Assembly: GCF_024172165.1 (NCBI RefSeq)
Contig: NZ_JAMZEB010000002.1
Location: 2,005,501-2,069,500, forward strand
Direction: 5' to 3'
From: Nonomuraea thailandensis
GTDB lineage: Bacteria > Actinomycetota > Actinomycetes > Streptosporangiales > Streptosporangiaceae
DNA length: 64,000 bases
Below the pieces are notes generated by a model that did not search any database, was not told the origin of the DNA, and was given only the letters and a program-made list of their open reading frames with translations. The first letter of the stretch is position 1. The number at the start of each line of letters is the position of its first letter. This document shows, piece after piece, positions 1-9,143 of this stretch. The translations under genes were made by a program, and so were the position numbers.

Positions 1-609
1 CATCCCGTCTTCGCCGAAGGGCTCGTCGCGCTGCTCACCGACCTGCCCGGCGTGGAGGTCGCCGGCGTGGCCGCCACCGGCGAGGCCGCCGTGGAGCTGG
101 TCGCCCGTACCCTGCCCGACGTCGTGCTGATGGACCTGCGCCTGCCCGGCATGGACGGCGTCGAGGCCACCGCCCGTATCACCGCCGTCCACCCGCGCGT
201 GGCCGTGCTGGCGCTGACCATGATGTCGGACGACGCCACGGTCCTGGCCGCCCTGCGCGCCGGCGCCCGCGGCTACCTGCTCAAGGAGGCCACGCCCGCC
301 GAGATCGCCCGCTCCCTGGAGGCCGTGGCGGACGGGCAGGTGGTCTTCAGCGCCGCGGCCGGCAGCCGTGTCCTCGACGCGCTGGCGTCCCCGCACGTAC
401 GGCCCCGGCCGCTGCCCGAGCTGACCGACCGCGAGCTGGAGGTGCTGGGCCTGCTGGCCACCGGCCTCACCAACACCGCCATCGCCCAGCGGCTGTTCCT
501 CAGTGAGAAGACCGTGCGCAACCACGTCACCAACATCTTCGCCAAGCTCGGCGTCTCCGACAGGGCCGCAGCCGTGGCCCGCGCCCGCGACGCCGGCCTG
601 GGTGGCTGA
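1..609 (+). CDS. NarL/FixJ-type response regulator (5' end outside window)
   Basis: This is the DNA-binding half of a two-component system; its sensor kinase probably lies upstream, outside the window. The reading frame is already open at base 1 and starts within the receiver domain ([12 protein letters not shown]), so only the first few residues are missing. The receiver phospho-acceptor Asp lies in [13 protein letters not shown], and the conserved Lys is in GYLLKEA. A LuxR-type helix-turn-helix follows at the C-terminus ([18 protein letters not shown], then [19 protein letters not shown]). At least 202 residues are present, close to the usual 210-220. The stop codon falls in the first copy of a 25-bp tandem duplication, and a large AfsR-like regulator follows on the same strand. 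Target genes cannot be read from the sequence. Confidence 0.93.
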   Translation, partial: HPVFAEGLVALLTDLPGVEVAGVAATGEAAVELVARTLPDVVLMDLRLPGMDGVEATARITAVHPRVAVLALTMMSDDATVLAALRAGARGYLLKEATPAEIARSLEAVADGQVVFSAAAGSRVLDALASPHVRPRPLPELTDRELEVLGLLATGLTNTAIAQRLFLSEKTVRNHVTNIFAKLGVSDRAAAVARARDAGLGG

Positions 610-645
610 CGTGATCGCCGTCCTGGGTGGCTGACGTGATCGCCG
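598..645. repeat. 25-bp tandem duplication across a gene junction
   Basis: A 23-nt sequence (start CTGGGTGGCTGACG) occurs at 598-620 and again at 623-645, separated by TC. Copy one holds the stop codon of the response regulator. Copy two lies just before the next regulator gene and, if a GTG at 627 were used, would add 12 residues to it. Confidence 0.9.
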
Positions 646-662
646 GACCTCATACTGAGCCC

Positions 663-3600
663 GTGGAGATCCGCGTGCTGGGGCCGGTGGAGGTCGTGGA
701 GGCGGGGCGGCCACGCAAGCTGGGGCCGCTCAAGGAGCGCACGCTCCTGTGCCTGCTGGTGCTGGCCGACCGCCGGGCCGTCTCGCCGCACGTGCTGGTC
801 GACCGGCTGTGGGGCGACGACCCGCCGCCGGAGCCGCTCGTCTCGTTGCGGGCGTACGTGTCCAACCTGCGCCGCGCCCTGGAGCCGGAACGCAGGCCGC
901 GCACCCCCAGCCTGCTCAGCCACGGGACCGCCGGTTACCGGCTCGCCATCGCCCCCGACACCGTGGACGTCACCCGCTTCGCCCGGCTGGTGACACGGGC
1001 CGAGCGCGCCCTCGGCGGCGGGGAGCCGGGGGAGGCCGAGCGGGCGGCGGCCGGGGCGCTGTCGCTGTGGCGCGGCGAGCCGTACGCGGAGCTCGACGGG
1101 CGCGAGTACGCGATGGCGGCGCAGGCCCGCGTGGTCGAGCTCCGGGACCGGGCGCGCGAGCTGCTCATCACGGCGGGCATGGAGCAGGGGCGGCATGCCG
1201 AGATGCTGGGCGAGCTGGAGGCGCTGACCCGCGAGCATCCGCTGCGCGAACGGCTGTGGAGCCTGCGCGCGCTCGCCCTGTACCGCAGCGGCCGGCAGGG
1301 CGACGCGCTCGACGCGCTGCGCACCGCCCGCCGCGTGCTGGCCGAGGAGCTCGGCATCGACCCCGGCGACGAACTGCGCGCCTTGGAACGCGACATCCTC
1401 ACCCAATCACCCGCCTTACGCCCACCCACACCCCCCACCCCACCGCCGCCCCACCCGGCCACCACGCCTCACCCGGGCCCGCCGCCCGCCACGGCACCGC
1501 GTCATCCCGCCACCGCCCCTCACCCGGGCCCGCCGCCCGCTCTGGTACCGCCGCACCCGGCCACCACGGCGCCGGGCCCGCCGGCTGCCGCCGCACCTCG
1601 TCATCCGTCCGCCGCGACACCGCCTCCACCGGGCATTGCGTCGGCGCACACGGTGGCCGCGCCCGCGTCCGGGGCATCGCACGCCGACGACACGCCCCCG
1701 CGTCCGGCGCACTCCTCCGCCGCCCAGGCCGCTCCCGAGGCGGGCCCCGCTGTCGCGGACGGACCCGCTTCCGCCCGGCGCGAGCCCACCGCCGGGCTTG
1801 CCGCCACCGGCTCGTCCGAGCCCGCCGCCGGCCCGCCCGCTCCCATCGGCTCGCCCGCTCCCGTCGGCCCGCCCCCTTCCGCTGGCCCGTCGGCTGCCTT
1901 CACCCGTCCGGCGCTCGCCGGGCGGGCCGCCGAGCTGGCCGCCGTCGAGGAGGCGCTCGGCCAGGTGGCCGGAGGACGTCCGGGGTTCCTGCTGATCACC
2001 GGCGAACCGGGCGTCGGCAAAACGCGACTCGCCGAGGAGGCCGTGGCCCGCGCGCAGGCGCGAGGTTTCGAGGTGGCCGTCGGGCGGTGCGCCGCGATCG
2101 AGGGCGCGCCCGCGTTCTGGCCCTGGACGACCCTGCTGGAACGACTGACCGCCGCCCTGCCCGCCGTCCCCGCCGACGTGCGCGACGACCTGCCCGGCGC
2201 CGGCATGGGCGAGCGGGCGGACCCCGAGGGCGCGCGCTTCCGCGCCTACCGGGCCACGGCCGAGGTCCTGTCGGCAGCGTCGGCCAGGGGGCCGGTCGCC
2301 ATCGCCCTGGACGACCTGCAGTGGGCGGACCACTCCTCGCTGCGGCTGCTCGCCTACCTGGCCGAGGTCCTGATCGAGGGCCCGGTCCTGATGATCTGCA
2401 CGGCCCGCGAGACGGCGTCCGACGCGACGTTGACCGACACGTTCGCGGCCCTGTCGCGGCGCGGGGCCGTGCGGCTGGCGCTGACCGGCCTCGATCTCGG
2501 CGAGCTGGCCGGACTGGTGCCGCGGGAGGTGGCCTCGCCGCAGATCCTGCGCGTGCTGCGGGACAGGACAGGCGGCAACCCGTTCTTCGTGACCGAACTG
2601 GTACGCCTCATGATCGGCGGCGCCGACCCCCGCGAGGCCCTGCCGCTGGGCGTCAAGGACGTGGTGCTCGGCCGGGTGGGCCGCCTGCCCGCCGCGACCG
2701 GCGAGCTGCTGCGCGTGGCGGCCGTGGCGGGACGGGAGTTCGACGCCGCGGTCACCGCGGAGGCGGCCGGGCTCTCCCTGGACGAGACACTGGACGTCCT
2801 GGAGCCGGCCGTGCGCACGTCGCTGCTCGTGGAGGGGCGGCCGGGGCGGCTCAGGTTCGCGCACGCGCTGGTGCAGGAGGCGCTCAGTGACGCGCTCACC
2901 CCGATGCGCAGGGCCAGGCTGCACGCCGCCGTCGCCGCGGCGGTGGAGGCCCGCGGCCACGTGCCCGCCGCGGACCGGCTGGCCACGGCCGCGCACCACT
3001 GGCTGCTCGCCGCGCCGGCCGGGCACGCGCGCCGCGCCTGGCAGGCCGCTGCCGCCGCCGCGCGCCAGGCCGTGCGGTTGCGCGCCCACGACGTGGCCGC
3101 CGGCCTGCTCACCCGCGCCGCCGAGGTGGCCGACGCCGATCCGGACGTGGCGCCGTCCGAGCGCGTGGACCTGCTGCTGGCCCTGGCGGACGCGCTCATC
3201 GGCGCCGGCGACCTGCGCGGGCAGGTGGAGACGCTCGACCGCGCCAGGCGGCTGGCCCGCGAGGCGGACGACCGGCCGCGCCTCATCGCGGCGGCCACGG
3301 GCTACGGCGGGCGCATCATCCGCCCGTGGGGCCCGCCCGACGCCTACGACCCCGACCTGACCCGCGACCTGCGCGCCCTGGCCGCCGACCCCGGCCTCAG
3401 CGACGCCGAACGCGCCAGGGTGCTGGGCAGCCTGGCCGCGGAGTCGTACCATCGGCCGGGCTCCGAGCTCGCGGAACGCGAGCGGCTGACCCGCGAATCC
3501 GTCGCGTGCGCCCGCCGCGACGGCGACCCCGAGCTGCTCGCCTGGGCGCTGAACACCCGCTACGTCGCCCTGTACGCGCCTGACGCGCTCGGCCACCGGC

Positions 3601-4496
3601 TGGCCGCCGCCGAGGAGATCGTTCGCACCGGCAGGGAGGCCGGCGACGACGAGATGCTGACCGTCGGGCTGACCTACCTGGGCGCCGCGCTGCTCGAAGC
3701 CGACCCGTCCCCGAAGGCGCTGGCTCTGGTGGAGGAGGCCGCCGCGCTGGCGGAGCGGCTGCGCACGCCGTTCGTGAGCGTGATGATCGGCTGGTTGCGG
3801 CTGGGCCTCGCGCTGCTCGCCGGCGACCGGCCGGCCGCGGAACGGCTCTTCCACGCCACCGCCCAGCAGCACCGCCTCACCTCGATGTGGGGAGCGGAGG
3901 AGAGCGTGCTCGGCGGCATGCTGCTGCTCGCGCTGCACGACCAGCGGCACGGGCGGCTGGACCTGGACGTGCTGACAGGGTTCACCGCGTACGGGGGAGA
4001 GGCGGGCAGCGGCCAGTGGGCGGCGCCGTTCCTCGCCGCTGCCGGGCGGCACGACGAGGCGCTCGCCCTGATCGGCCCGTGGACGGGGCCGGAGTCGATC
4101 GCCCGCGGCTTCCTGTGGCCGCACGAGGTGGCGCTGCGTGCCGACGTCTGGTCCCGGCTCGGCGACCGCCGTGCCTGCGCCGACCTGTACACGATGATCC
4201 TCCCGTACGCGGGCCGCCTGTCCATGGCGGGCGTCGGCCTGCCGTTGTGGCCGCTCAGCCGTTCGCTGGCCCAGCTCGCCCGCGCGCTCGGCGACCTGGA
4301 CGCGGCCGTGCTGCACGGCGAGCACGCCCTGGAGACGGCCACGGCGCTCGGGGCCGACAGCCTGATCACCCTCATCGCCGGCGAGCTGGCCGGGACCTGC
4401 GAGGAGCGCGGTGAGACCGGGCGGGCCGCCGGGCTGCGCACGATCGCCGCGCGGGCCGCCGCCCGCGTGAGCGCCAGGGCGGCTCGCCCCGGGTAG
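663..4496 (+). CDS. AfsR/SARP-like regulator with BTAD, AAA-type ATPase and TPR-like regions
   Basis: A large (1277-residue) cytoplasmic transcriptional regulator of the AfsR/SARP-LAL type. Residues 1-90 form an OmpR-like winged helix (MEIRVLGPVEVVE...VLVDRLWGDDPP), and about 95-245 form the bacterial transcriptional activation domain. About 250-420 is a Pro/Ala/His-rich linker with 17-residue repeats. The NTPase domain has Walker A GEPGVGKTR (nt 2001-2027) and Walker B VAIALDDLQWADHSS. The C-terminal half is alpha-helical and TPR-like. I chose the GTG at 663 because it gives the canonical MEIRVLG start; the frame is open back to a GTG at 627 inside the duplicated junction. No good Shine-Dalgarno is visible. 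Such proteins usually activate secondary metabolism or stress regulons, but no biosynthetic cluster adjoins here. The 3' end runs into a 43-bp repeat shared with the convergent oxidase gene. Confidence 0.88.
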   Translation: MEIRVLGPVEVVEAGRPRKLGPLKERTLLCLLVLADRRAVSPHVLVDRLWGDDPPPEPLVSLRAYVSNLRRALEPERRPRTPSLLSHGTAGYRLAIAPDTVDVTRFARLVTRAERALGGGEPGEAERAAAGALSLWRGEPYAELDGREYAMAAQARVVELRDRARELLITAGMEQGRHAEMLGELEALTREHPLRERLWSLRALALYRSGRQGDALDALRTARRVLAEELGIDPGDELRALERDILTQSPALRPPTPPTPPPPHPATTPHPGPPPATAPRHPATAPHPGPPPALVPPHPATTAPGPPAAAAPRHPSAATPPPPGIASAHTVAAPASGASHADDTPPRPAHSSAAQAAPEAGPAVADGPASARREPTAGLAATGSSEPAAGPPAPIGSPAPVGPPPSAGPSAAFTRPALAGRAAELAAVEEALGQVAGGRPGFLLITGEPGVGKTRLAEEAVARAQARGFEVAVGRCAAIEGAPAFWPWTTLLERLTAALPAVPADVRDDLPGAGMGERADPEGARFRAYRATAEVLSAASARGPVAIALDDLQWADHSSLRLLAYLAEVLIEGPVLMICTARETASDATLTDTFAALSRRGAVRLALTGLDLGELAGLVPREVASPQILRVLRDRTGGNPFFVTELVRLMIGGADPREALPLGVKDVVLGRVGRLPAATGELLRVAAVAGREFDAAVTAEAAGLSLDETLDVLEPAVRTSLLVEGRPGRLRFAHALVQEALSDALTPMRRARLHAAVAAAVEARGHVPAADRLATAAHHWLLAAPAGHARRAWQAAAAAARQAVRLRAHDVAAGLLTRAAEVADADPDVAPSERVDLLLALADALIGAGDLRGQVETLDRARRLAREADDRPRLIAAATGYGGRIIRPWGPPDAYDPDLTRDLRALAADPGLSDAERARVLGSLAAESYHRPGSELAERERLTRESVACARRDGDPELLAWALNTRYVALYAPDALGHRLAAAEEIVRTGREAGDDEMLTVGLTYLGAALLEADPSPKALALVEEAAALAERLRTPFVSVMIGWLRLGLALLAGDRPAAERLFHATAQQHRLTSMWGAEESVLGGMLLLALHDQRHGRLDLDVLTGFTAYGGEAGSGQWAAPFLAAAGRHDEALALIGPWTGPESIARGFLWPHEVALRADVWSRLGDRRACADLYTMILPYAGRLSMAGVGLPLWPLSRSLAQLARALGDLDAAVLHGEHALETATALGADSLITLIAGELAGTCEERGETGRAAGLRTIAARAAARVSARAARPG
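1450..1640 (+). repeat. In-frame 51-bp (17-residue) repeats in the regulator linker
   Basis: The segment CCTCACCCGGGCCCGCCGCC recurs at 1467 and 1518, a 51-nt period. It encodes successive HPAT-type units (HPATTPHPGPPPATAPR and diverged copies). The period is a multiple of three, so the linker can change length without losing frame. Confidence 0.75.
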
Positions 4497-4578
4497 CCGG
4501 GGGCTCGTCCCGGGTTGGCAGGGCGGCTCACCCCGGTAGCCGGAGGCTCGTCCCGGGTTGGCAGGGCGGCTCATTCCG
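4493..4578. repeat. Two 43-bp tandem copies between convergent genes
   Basis: Copies at 4493-4535 and 4536-4578 (start GTAGCCGG.GGCTCGTCCCGG) differ at a few positions. A partial third copy (AGGGCGGCTCGCCCCGG) forms the last codons of the upstream regulator. Copy two contains the stop codon of the oxidase on the opposite strand (4571-4573). Confidence 0.88.
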
Positions 4579-6868
4579 GATGGTTGCCGGAGTCGGCCCC
4601 CGCGTCGAACGGCGTGGTCACCCCCTCGTAGGCCAGGTGGAAGGTCATGCCGAGGGCGGCGTGGCCGAGGTCGTGGCAGTGCGACATCCAGATGCCGGGG
4701 TTGTCCGCGGGCAAGGCCACCTCCCACACCTCGCCCGGGGCCACGTCGAAGGAGTCCATCCAGAGCGGGCCCGTGGCGGGGCGGCCGTCGCGGGACAGCA
4801 CGAGCACGTGGTGGCCGTGCGGGTGCATGGGATGGGTCTCCTTGCCCCGGTTCACCAAGGTGATCTTGATGAGGTCGCCGCGGCGTACGACGGGGGTCTC
4901 GATGCCCGGCCACACCTGGCCGTTGACCGTGTGCGCCATCGCGGGGGCGCCGTCGAGCAGCGCGAGCCTGCGGTCCAGCACCCACGTGAGCCGCTGGTCG
5001 AACGCCTGGGGGAGCGGGCGGGCGGCGCCGTAGGCGGTGATGTCGAGCAGCGGGCCGCGTTGGGGCGCGGGCGGTGGCCCGTCGCCCAGCATCAGGCCCA
5101 GGTCGGGACGGTCGTTGACGGTCAGCAGGACGGGCCGGGCGGGCATGGTGAACGTCAGGTCGTAACGGCCTCCCGCCGCCAGGCGCAACCGCCTTCCGCG
5201 CAGGGCGCCGGGCCGCTCCAGGTCGTGGCCGTCCACCGCGGCCAGCCGGTACGGGGTGCCCGTCAGGGCGAGGGTGACGGGCGTGTTGTCGGTGGCGGCG
5301 ATCCGGAGCCGTACGGAGGTGCCGGGGGCGGTGGGCAGGCGGGCCAGGCCGTCGGCGGGCGGCCGGTCGTCCACGGCCACGGTCGGCACGCCGCCCAGCG
5401 TGTGCACCGCCACCGTGTGATCGGCGCCGTCATGGCCGGTCACGTTCTCGGCCGTCGAGTCACCAGGGGAGACCGGGCCGGTGGGCGGGTCCACGACGAA
5501 CATGCCGAACAGGCCCATCCGGACCGCCGGATCCGACATGTCATGGCTGTGATACCAGTAACTGCCCTGCCGGTCGGCGCGGAAGCGGTAGGCGAACTCG
5601 CCGCCCGGCCGCACCGCGTCCTGGGTCACTCCCGCCACGCCGTCGTCGCCCGCGGGCACGTGGTAGCCGTGCCAGTGCAGGGTGACGGCCAGGTCGGGCA
5701 TCCGGTTGCGCAGGCGCACCTCGACCAGCTCGCCCTGCCGGACGCGCAGGGTCGGCCCCGGCACCCGGCCGTCGAACGTCCACGCCTCCACCTTCCGGCC
5801 GGAGGCGAGCGTGACAGTGGCGGGGCGGGCGGTCAGCGTGAACGTACGGTCGGGCCGGCCGCTCTCGCGCAGCTCGGTCACGGCGACCCCGGCCGCCCGG
5901 GCATCGCCGGGGGCGCCCAGGTGGAGGTGGGCGGGCAGGCGGCTCGACCACATGGACGCGCCACCCCAGACCAGCGCGAAGCACAGCACGACGACCCCGC
6001 CGACCGCACTCACCCGCCCACCGCCCGTACTCACCCGAGGGCCGCCCGTACTCACCCGAGGGCCGACCGAGTCCAGCGGCCCGCCGTCTGCGCCGGTCGG
6101 CTCGCCACCCGCGCTCAGCGGCCCGCCGACCGCACCCGCGTGCCTGCCTGCGCTCAACCGCAAGGTCGCGGCGGAGGCCCCGGCCACCAGCGCGGCGATC
6201 AGGCCCGCCGCCACCGGAGGCACCGGGTAGGACACGGTCATCGCCACCAGAACGCCGCCGAGGCCGCCATAGCCGGCCACGATGACCGGCCCGACAGCGC
6301 GCTCCCCAGCGACGCGACCGGGAAAGGCGGCCGCATCGGCGGAGTCCTCACCGACGGAGACCCCACCTGAGGAGACCCCACCTACGGAGGCGTGAGCAGC
6401 GGAGGGGTGAGCGGCGGAGGGGTGAGCGGCGGAGGGGTGAGCGGTCGAGGCCCGGGCGGTCGAGGCGAGGCGGAGCGGGCGTGGCAGGGTGACGATCGCG
6501 GCCACCAGCCCCGGGCCGGCCACCATCGGCAGCGCCACGAGCAGCCGATCGGCGGCGAACCACCAGCCCGCCTGGGCCAGCGCCACCACCAGCACCACCC
6601 GCAGCGCCGTCACCAGCAACGCCAGCCCGAGCAGCCCCGCCGCGACCCACGCCGTACGGGACGAGCTGTCCCGCGAGGGCGTGACCGAGGAGGCGCCCGC
6701 CGTTCGGGAGGGGCCGCCTCCTGTGAGCGTCACCGGCGAGGAGGTCCGCGAGGCGGTCCGCGAGGCGGTCCGCGAGGCGGCCAGCGCGGCGATGGCCGCC
6801 GCGACCCAGCAGGCCGCGACGGCGGCGAGGACGACGTCGTCCAGGGCCAGCAGCCGCCCGGTCGACAC
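4571..6868 (-). CDS. Membrane-anchored multicopper oxidase
   Basis: A 765-residue fusion of an N-terminal polytopic membrane region and a C-terminal cupredoxin-type multicopper oxidase. About residues 1-290 contain several hydrophobic segments (near LDDVVLAAVAACWVAAAI, LLGLALLVTALRVVLVVAL, VVVLCFALVWGGASMW) joined by low-complexity loops. The catalytic half carries all four copper-binding clusters: HWHGYH (about residue 397), YWYHSHD (about 440), HPMHPHGHH (about 685), and SHCHDLGHAALGM (about 730), the last supplying the type-1 Cys and Met. The oxidase should therefore be outside the membrane, oxidising substrates or metal ions while reducing oxygen. The GTG at 6868 lies 2 nt after the stop of the small membrane protein upstream, so the two are co-transcribed. 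The substrate is not evident. Confidence 0.88.
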   Translation of the reverse strand: MSTGRLLALDDVVLAAVAACWVAAAIAALAASRTASRTASRTSSPVTLTGGGPSRTAGASSVTPSRDSSSRTAWVAAGLLGLALLVTALRVVLVVALAQAGWWFAADRLLVALPMVAGPGLVAAIVTLPRPLRLASTARASTAHPSAAHPSAAHPSAAHASVGGVSSGGVSVGEDSADAAAFPGRVAGERAVGPVIVAGYGGLGGVLVAMTVSYPVPPVAAGLIAALVAGASAATLRLSAGRHAGAVGGPLSAGGEPTGADGGPLDSVGPRVSTGGPRVSTGGGRVSAVGGVVVLCFALVWGGASMWSSRLPAHLHLGAPGDARAAGVAVTELRESGRPDRTFTLTARPATVTLASGRKVEAWTFDGRVPGPTLRVRQGELVEVRLRNRMPDLAVTLHWHGYHVPAGDDGVAGVTQDAVRPGGEFAYRFRADRQGSYWYHSHDMSDPAVRMGLFGMFVVDPPTGPVSPGDSTAENVTGHDGADHTVAVHTLGGVPTVAVDDRPPADGLARLPTAPGTSVRLRIAATDNTPVTLALTGTPYRLAAVDGHDLERPGALRGRRLRLAAGGRYDLTFTMPARPVLLTVNDRPDLGLMLGDGPPPAPQRGPLLDITAYGAARPLPQAFDQRLTWVLDRRLALLDGAPAMAHTVNGQVWPGIETPVVRRGDLIKITLVNRGKETHPMHPHGHHVLVLSRDGRPATGPLWMDSFDVAPGEVWEVALPADNPGIWMSHCHDLGHAALGMTFHLAYEGVTTPFDAGADSGNHPE
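6026..6783 (-). repeat. Three short in-frame tandem repeats in the oxidase membrane region
   Basis: Within the oxidase gene there is a 21-nt period at 6026-6066 (protein RVSTGGP repeated), a run of GGAGGGGTGAGCGGC copies near 6397-6445 (protein AHPSA repeated), and a 12-nt period near 6736-6783 (protein ASRT repeated). All periods are multiples of three and all fall in loops between predicted membrane helices. Confidence 0.8.
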
Positions 6869-6870
6869 GG

Positions 6871-7323
6871 TCAGCGCCCGACCGGCGCCACGGCGGCGGC
6901 CTCGGCGCCCGCGTGCCGGAGCAGCGCCCGCGCCCCGCGGTACTCCGCCACGACCGCCCACAACAACACCAGCCCCAGCACGGCGTGAAAGCCCAGGACC
7001 GCGTTGCTCCCCGTGGTGGACACCCCGGGCTCCCCGAACATCCCGGCCAGCGGGAAGACGACGAACAACTGCGCCACGACGACGCCGACGGGCACGAGGG
7101 CGAGCCCGACGAGCCTGCCCCCCGCCCGGGCGAGCGCCGCGACGAGGGTGACCACCAGCGCGAGGACGGGAATCACGATGGTGCCGTTGATGATGTGCGG
7201 CACGATGGGCCCGGCCATCGGCGCCGGCTGCGGCCGGTGGAACGCGCCGAACGTCGCCAGGTAGAACTGCACGAGCACCGCTCCCACCTGCAGGGCGGCC
7301 AGAACGATCAGGATCTTGCGCAC
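6871..7323 (-). CDS. Small four-helix membrane protein (DUF6220-like)
   Basis: A 150-residue polytopic protein with about four hydrophobic helices (ILIVLAALQVGAVLVQFYLATFGAF; IVIPVLALVVTLVAAL; LVGLALVPVGVVVAQLFVVFPL; AVLGFHAVLGLVLLWAVVAEY). The GTG start at 7323 is preceded by GGAAGGAG at a 5-nt spacing, which settles the start. It lies immediately before the multicopper oxidase with a 2-nt gap. His residues in the helices (PHIINGT, FHAVLG) could bind a cofactor, but that is speculation. The resemblance to DUF6220 is from memory. A partnership with the oxidase is inferred from the tight spacing only. Confidence 0.75.
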   Translation of the reverse strand: MRKILIVLAALQVGAVLVQFYLATFGAFHRPQPAPMAGPIVPHIINGTIVIPVLALVVTLVAALARAGGRLVGLALVPVGVVVAQLFVVFPLAGMFGEPGVSTTGSNAVLGFHAVLGLVLLWAVVAEYRGARALLRHAGAEAAAVAPVGR

Positions 7324-7500
7324 GAGACTCCTTCCAGAGGGAAGCCCCACGGTGCCCCGTCCGCGTTGGACCCCGCTTGGACGGCGCCCCCGCCCGCCCC
7401 CGGCCCGCCTCCAACCCGGCCTCCGACCCCGGCCCCGGCACAGGGCCTCCGCCCCGGGGCCTCCAAGCGATTCCCAATCACCCCCGCCCACCCTCCCCCC

Positions 7501-8184
7501 ATGGACGTCCCGCAGATCCACCTCCCCGGCCAGGCCGCCGCGGCCCCCGGCCCCTTGGACATGACCAACATGTACCTCGCCCACCACGGCTTCCGCCGCG
7601 ACCTCGGCCGCCTGATCACGGCGGTGTGCGAGGTGAGCGCGGGCGACCGGCGCAGGATCACCGGCCTGCGCCGCCACCTGTCCTGGGTGCTCCTCGTCCT
7701 GCACCACCACCACACGGCCGAGGACGACACCGTCTGGCCCGTCCTGCGCGAGCGCGCTCCCGAGGCGGCCGAGATCATGGACGTGATGGAGGCGGAGCAC
7801 GCGGCGGCGGCCGAGGGGATCGCCCGCAGCGAGCAGGCGTTCGACGCGTTCGCCGCCGACCCGGCCGAGCCCGCCCGCGAACGCCTGGCCGAGGCCCTGC
7901 GCGCGCTCGCCGCCACGATCGGCGCCCACCTGGCCCACGAGGAGACGATGGCGATCCCGCTCATGCAGGCGCACATCACTGCGGCGGAGGACGCCAGAGG
8001 ACACGACGACGTGCGCCGCCAGTACGGCCCGCGCCAGATGTTCACCCTGGTCGGCTGGCTCCTGGACGGGCTGCCCGCCGCCGCGCTGGACGAGCTGCGC
8101 GGCAGGTCACCGCTGGGCATGCGGGCCGTGGCCGCCCTCGCCCGCCCGGCCTACCGCCGCCGCACCGCCCACCTGTGGCGGTAG
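7501..8184 (+). CDS. Hemerythrin HHE-domain protein
   Basis: A 227-residue helical protein with the hemerythrin/HHE pattern: His in YLAHHGFRRDLG, the cluster VLHHHHTAEDDTVWPVL, EAEHAAAAEG, and LAHLAHEETMAIPLMQ. Such proteins bind a di-iron centre and can sense or store oxygen or nitric oxide. It is transcribed divergently from the membrane protein/oxidase pair across a C-rich 177-bp spacer in which I find no clear promoter. The ATG at 7501 has no obvious Shine-Dalgarno; the ATG at 7561 (MTNMYLAHHG) is an alternative that keeps the first ligand His. The ligand set supports the family; its role is open. Confidence 0.85.
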   Translation: MDVPQIHLPGQAAAAPGPLDMTNMYLAHHGFRRDLGRLITAVCEVSAGDRRRITGLRRHLSWVLLVLHHHHTAEDDTVWPVLRERAPEAAEIMDVMEAEHAAAAEGIARSEQAFDAFAADPAEPARERLAEALRALAATIGAHLAHEETMAIPLMQAHITAAEDARGHDDVRRQYGPRQMFTLVGWLLDGLPAAALDELRGRSPLGMRAVAALARPAYRRRTAHLWR

Positions 8185-8282
8185 GGCGGCTTGTCAAGGG
8201 CTGTCCTGACCCCGCCCTGACTTGTCACACTCGGGCCGTAGCCGGCCACCGTCAGCGCCGGCCACCTTCCGAGGAGACGCCT

Positions 8283-9089
8283 GTGACTGTGATCGACGAC
8301 CTGGCCGCCCCGCCGCCCGGCAGCCCTCGCACGGCCGTACGGGAGAGGATGCCGCTGCTGCTCGGCGCCCTCGTGACGGGCGCGCCGATCGCCCTGGGGT
8401 GCGAGGCGGTGCTGCAGGCGGAAGAGGTCCTCATGATGGGCGGCGGCCTGCCCGTACGGCTGCGCTCCCTGCGCCGCCGGCTGGCCAGGCTCCTGTACGA
8501 CCAGCGGTACGGCGTGAGCACCGCGGACTTCGCCGACCTCGCGGAGTTCGGCCTCGACCACCCGGAACGCGTCTACTACTCGCCCGCCCACTGGGGCACC
8601 CTGCGCCGGGCGCTGCCCGTCAGGGACGTCGGAGGCCAGGACGTGTTCCTCGACCTCGGGGCGGGCAAGGGCAGGATGGTGCTGGAGGCGGCGGGCGCGT
8701 ACCCGTTCAAGCAGGTGATCGGCGTCGAGCTGTCGGCCGAGCTGACCGAGGTGGCCAGGGCCAACCTGGCCGCCACGAGGCTGCGGCTGCGCGCGCGTGA
8801 GGTGCGGTTCGTGCAGTCGGACGTGCTCGACTACGACATTCCCGACGACGTCAGCGTGGTGTTCCTCAACAACCCGTTCAGGGGGCGGACGTTCGCCGCC
8901 GCCATGGAACGATTGCTGGGCTCGGCCGACAGGAACCCGCGCCCGATCACGCTGATCTACTTCAACCCGGTCGAGGAGGCGCACCTGCTGGGCACCGGCC
9001 GTTTCCGCCACCTCCGCACGGTGACGCCCCGGCGGCGCAGGGACACGGGCGTGTTCGGCACCACGCGCGTGTACGAGGTGACGACGTAG
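8283..9089 (+). CDS. SAM-dependent methyltransferase (class I fold)
   Basis: A 268-residue protein with glycine-rich motif I VFLDLGAGKGRMVLEAA, an acidic residue after strand 2 (VIGVELSAEL), and an NNPF motif in strand 4 (SVVFLNNPFRGRTF). That pattern is typical of class I SAM methyltransferases, loosely of the DOT1/PrmA-like kind. The GTG start at 8283 has GAGGAG about 6 nt upstream. About 95 residues precede the SAM-binding core and may form a substrate-recognition cap. It stands alone between the hemerythrin and MerR genes, so its substrate is unknown. Confidence 0.8.
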   Translation: MTVIDDLAAPPPGSPRTAVRERMPLLLGALVTGAPIALGCEAVLQAEEVLMMGGGLPVRLRSLRRRLARLLYDQRYGVSTADFADLAEFGLDHPERVYYSPAHWGTLRRALPVRDVGGQDVFLDLGAGKGRMVLEAAGAYPFKQVIGVELSAELTEVARANLAATRLRLRAREVRFVQSDVLDYDIPDDVSVVFLNNPFRGRTFAAAMERLLGSADRNPRPITLIYFNPVEEAHLLGTGRFRHLRTVTPRRRRDTGVFGTTRVYEVTT

Positions 9090-9107
9090 CGGCTGCCCGT
9101 CGCCGCC

Positions 9108-9138
9108 TTGACGTCCGGGGCGCATCCGCAAGTTAATG
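9108..9138 (+). promoter_or_regulatory. Candidate MerR-type promoter with 19-bp spacer
   Basis: TTGACG at 9108-9113 and TTAATG at 9133-9138 are separated by 19 bp. This long spacing is a hallmark of promoters that MerR regulators activate by DNA distortion. It sits just before the merR-like gene, suggesting autoregulation. Inferred from spacing only. Confidence 0.45.
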
Positions 9139-9143
9139 TGAAC

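Noticed and set aside
4900..7477. A minus-strand gene starting at 7477 that would fuse about 200 residues to the multicopper oxidase
   Set aside because: The upstream part is out of frame with the well-supported small membrane protein at 6871-7323 and has Arg/Gly/Ala-rich, non-domain-like sequence. GTG 6868 is the sensible start.
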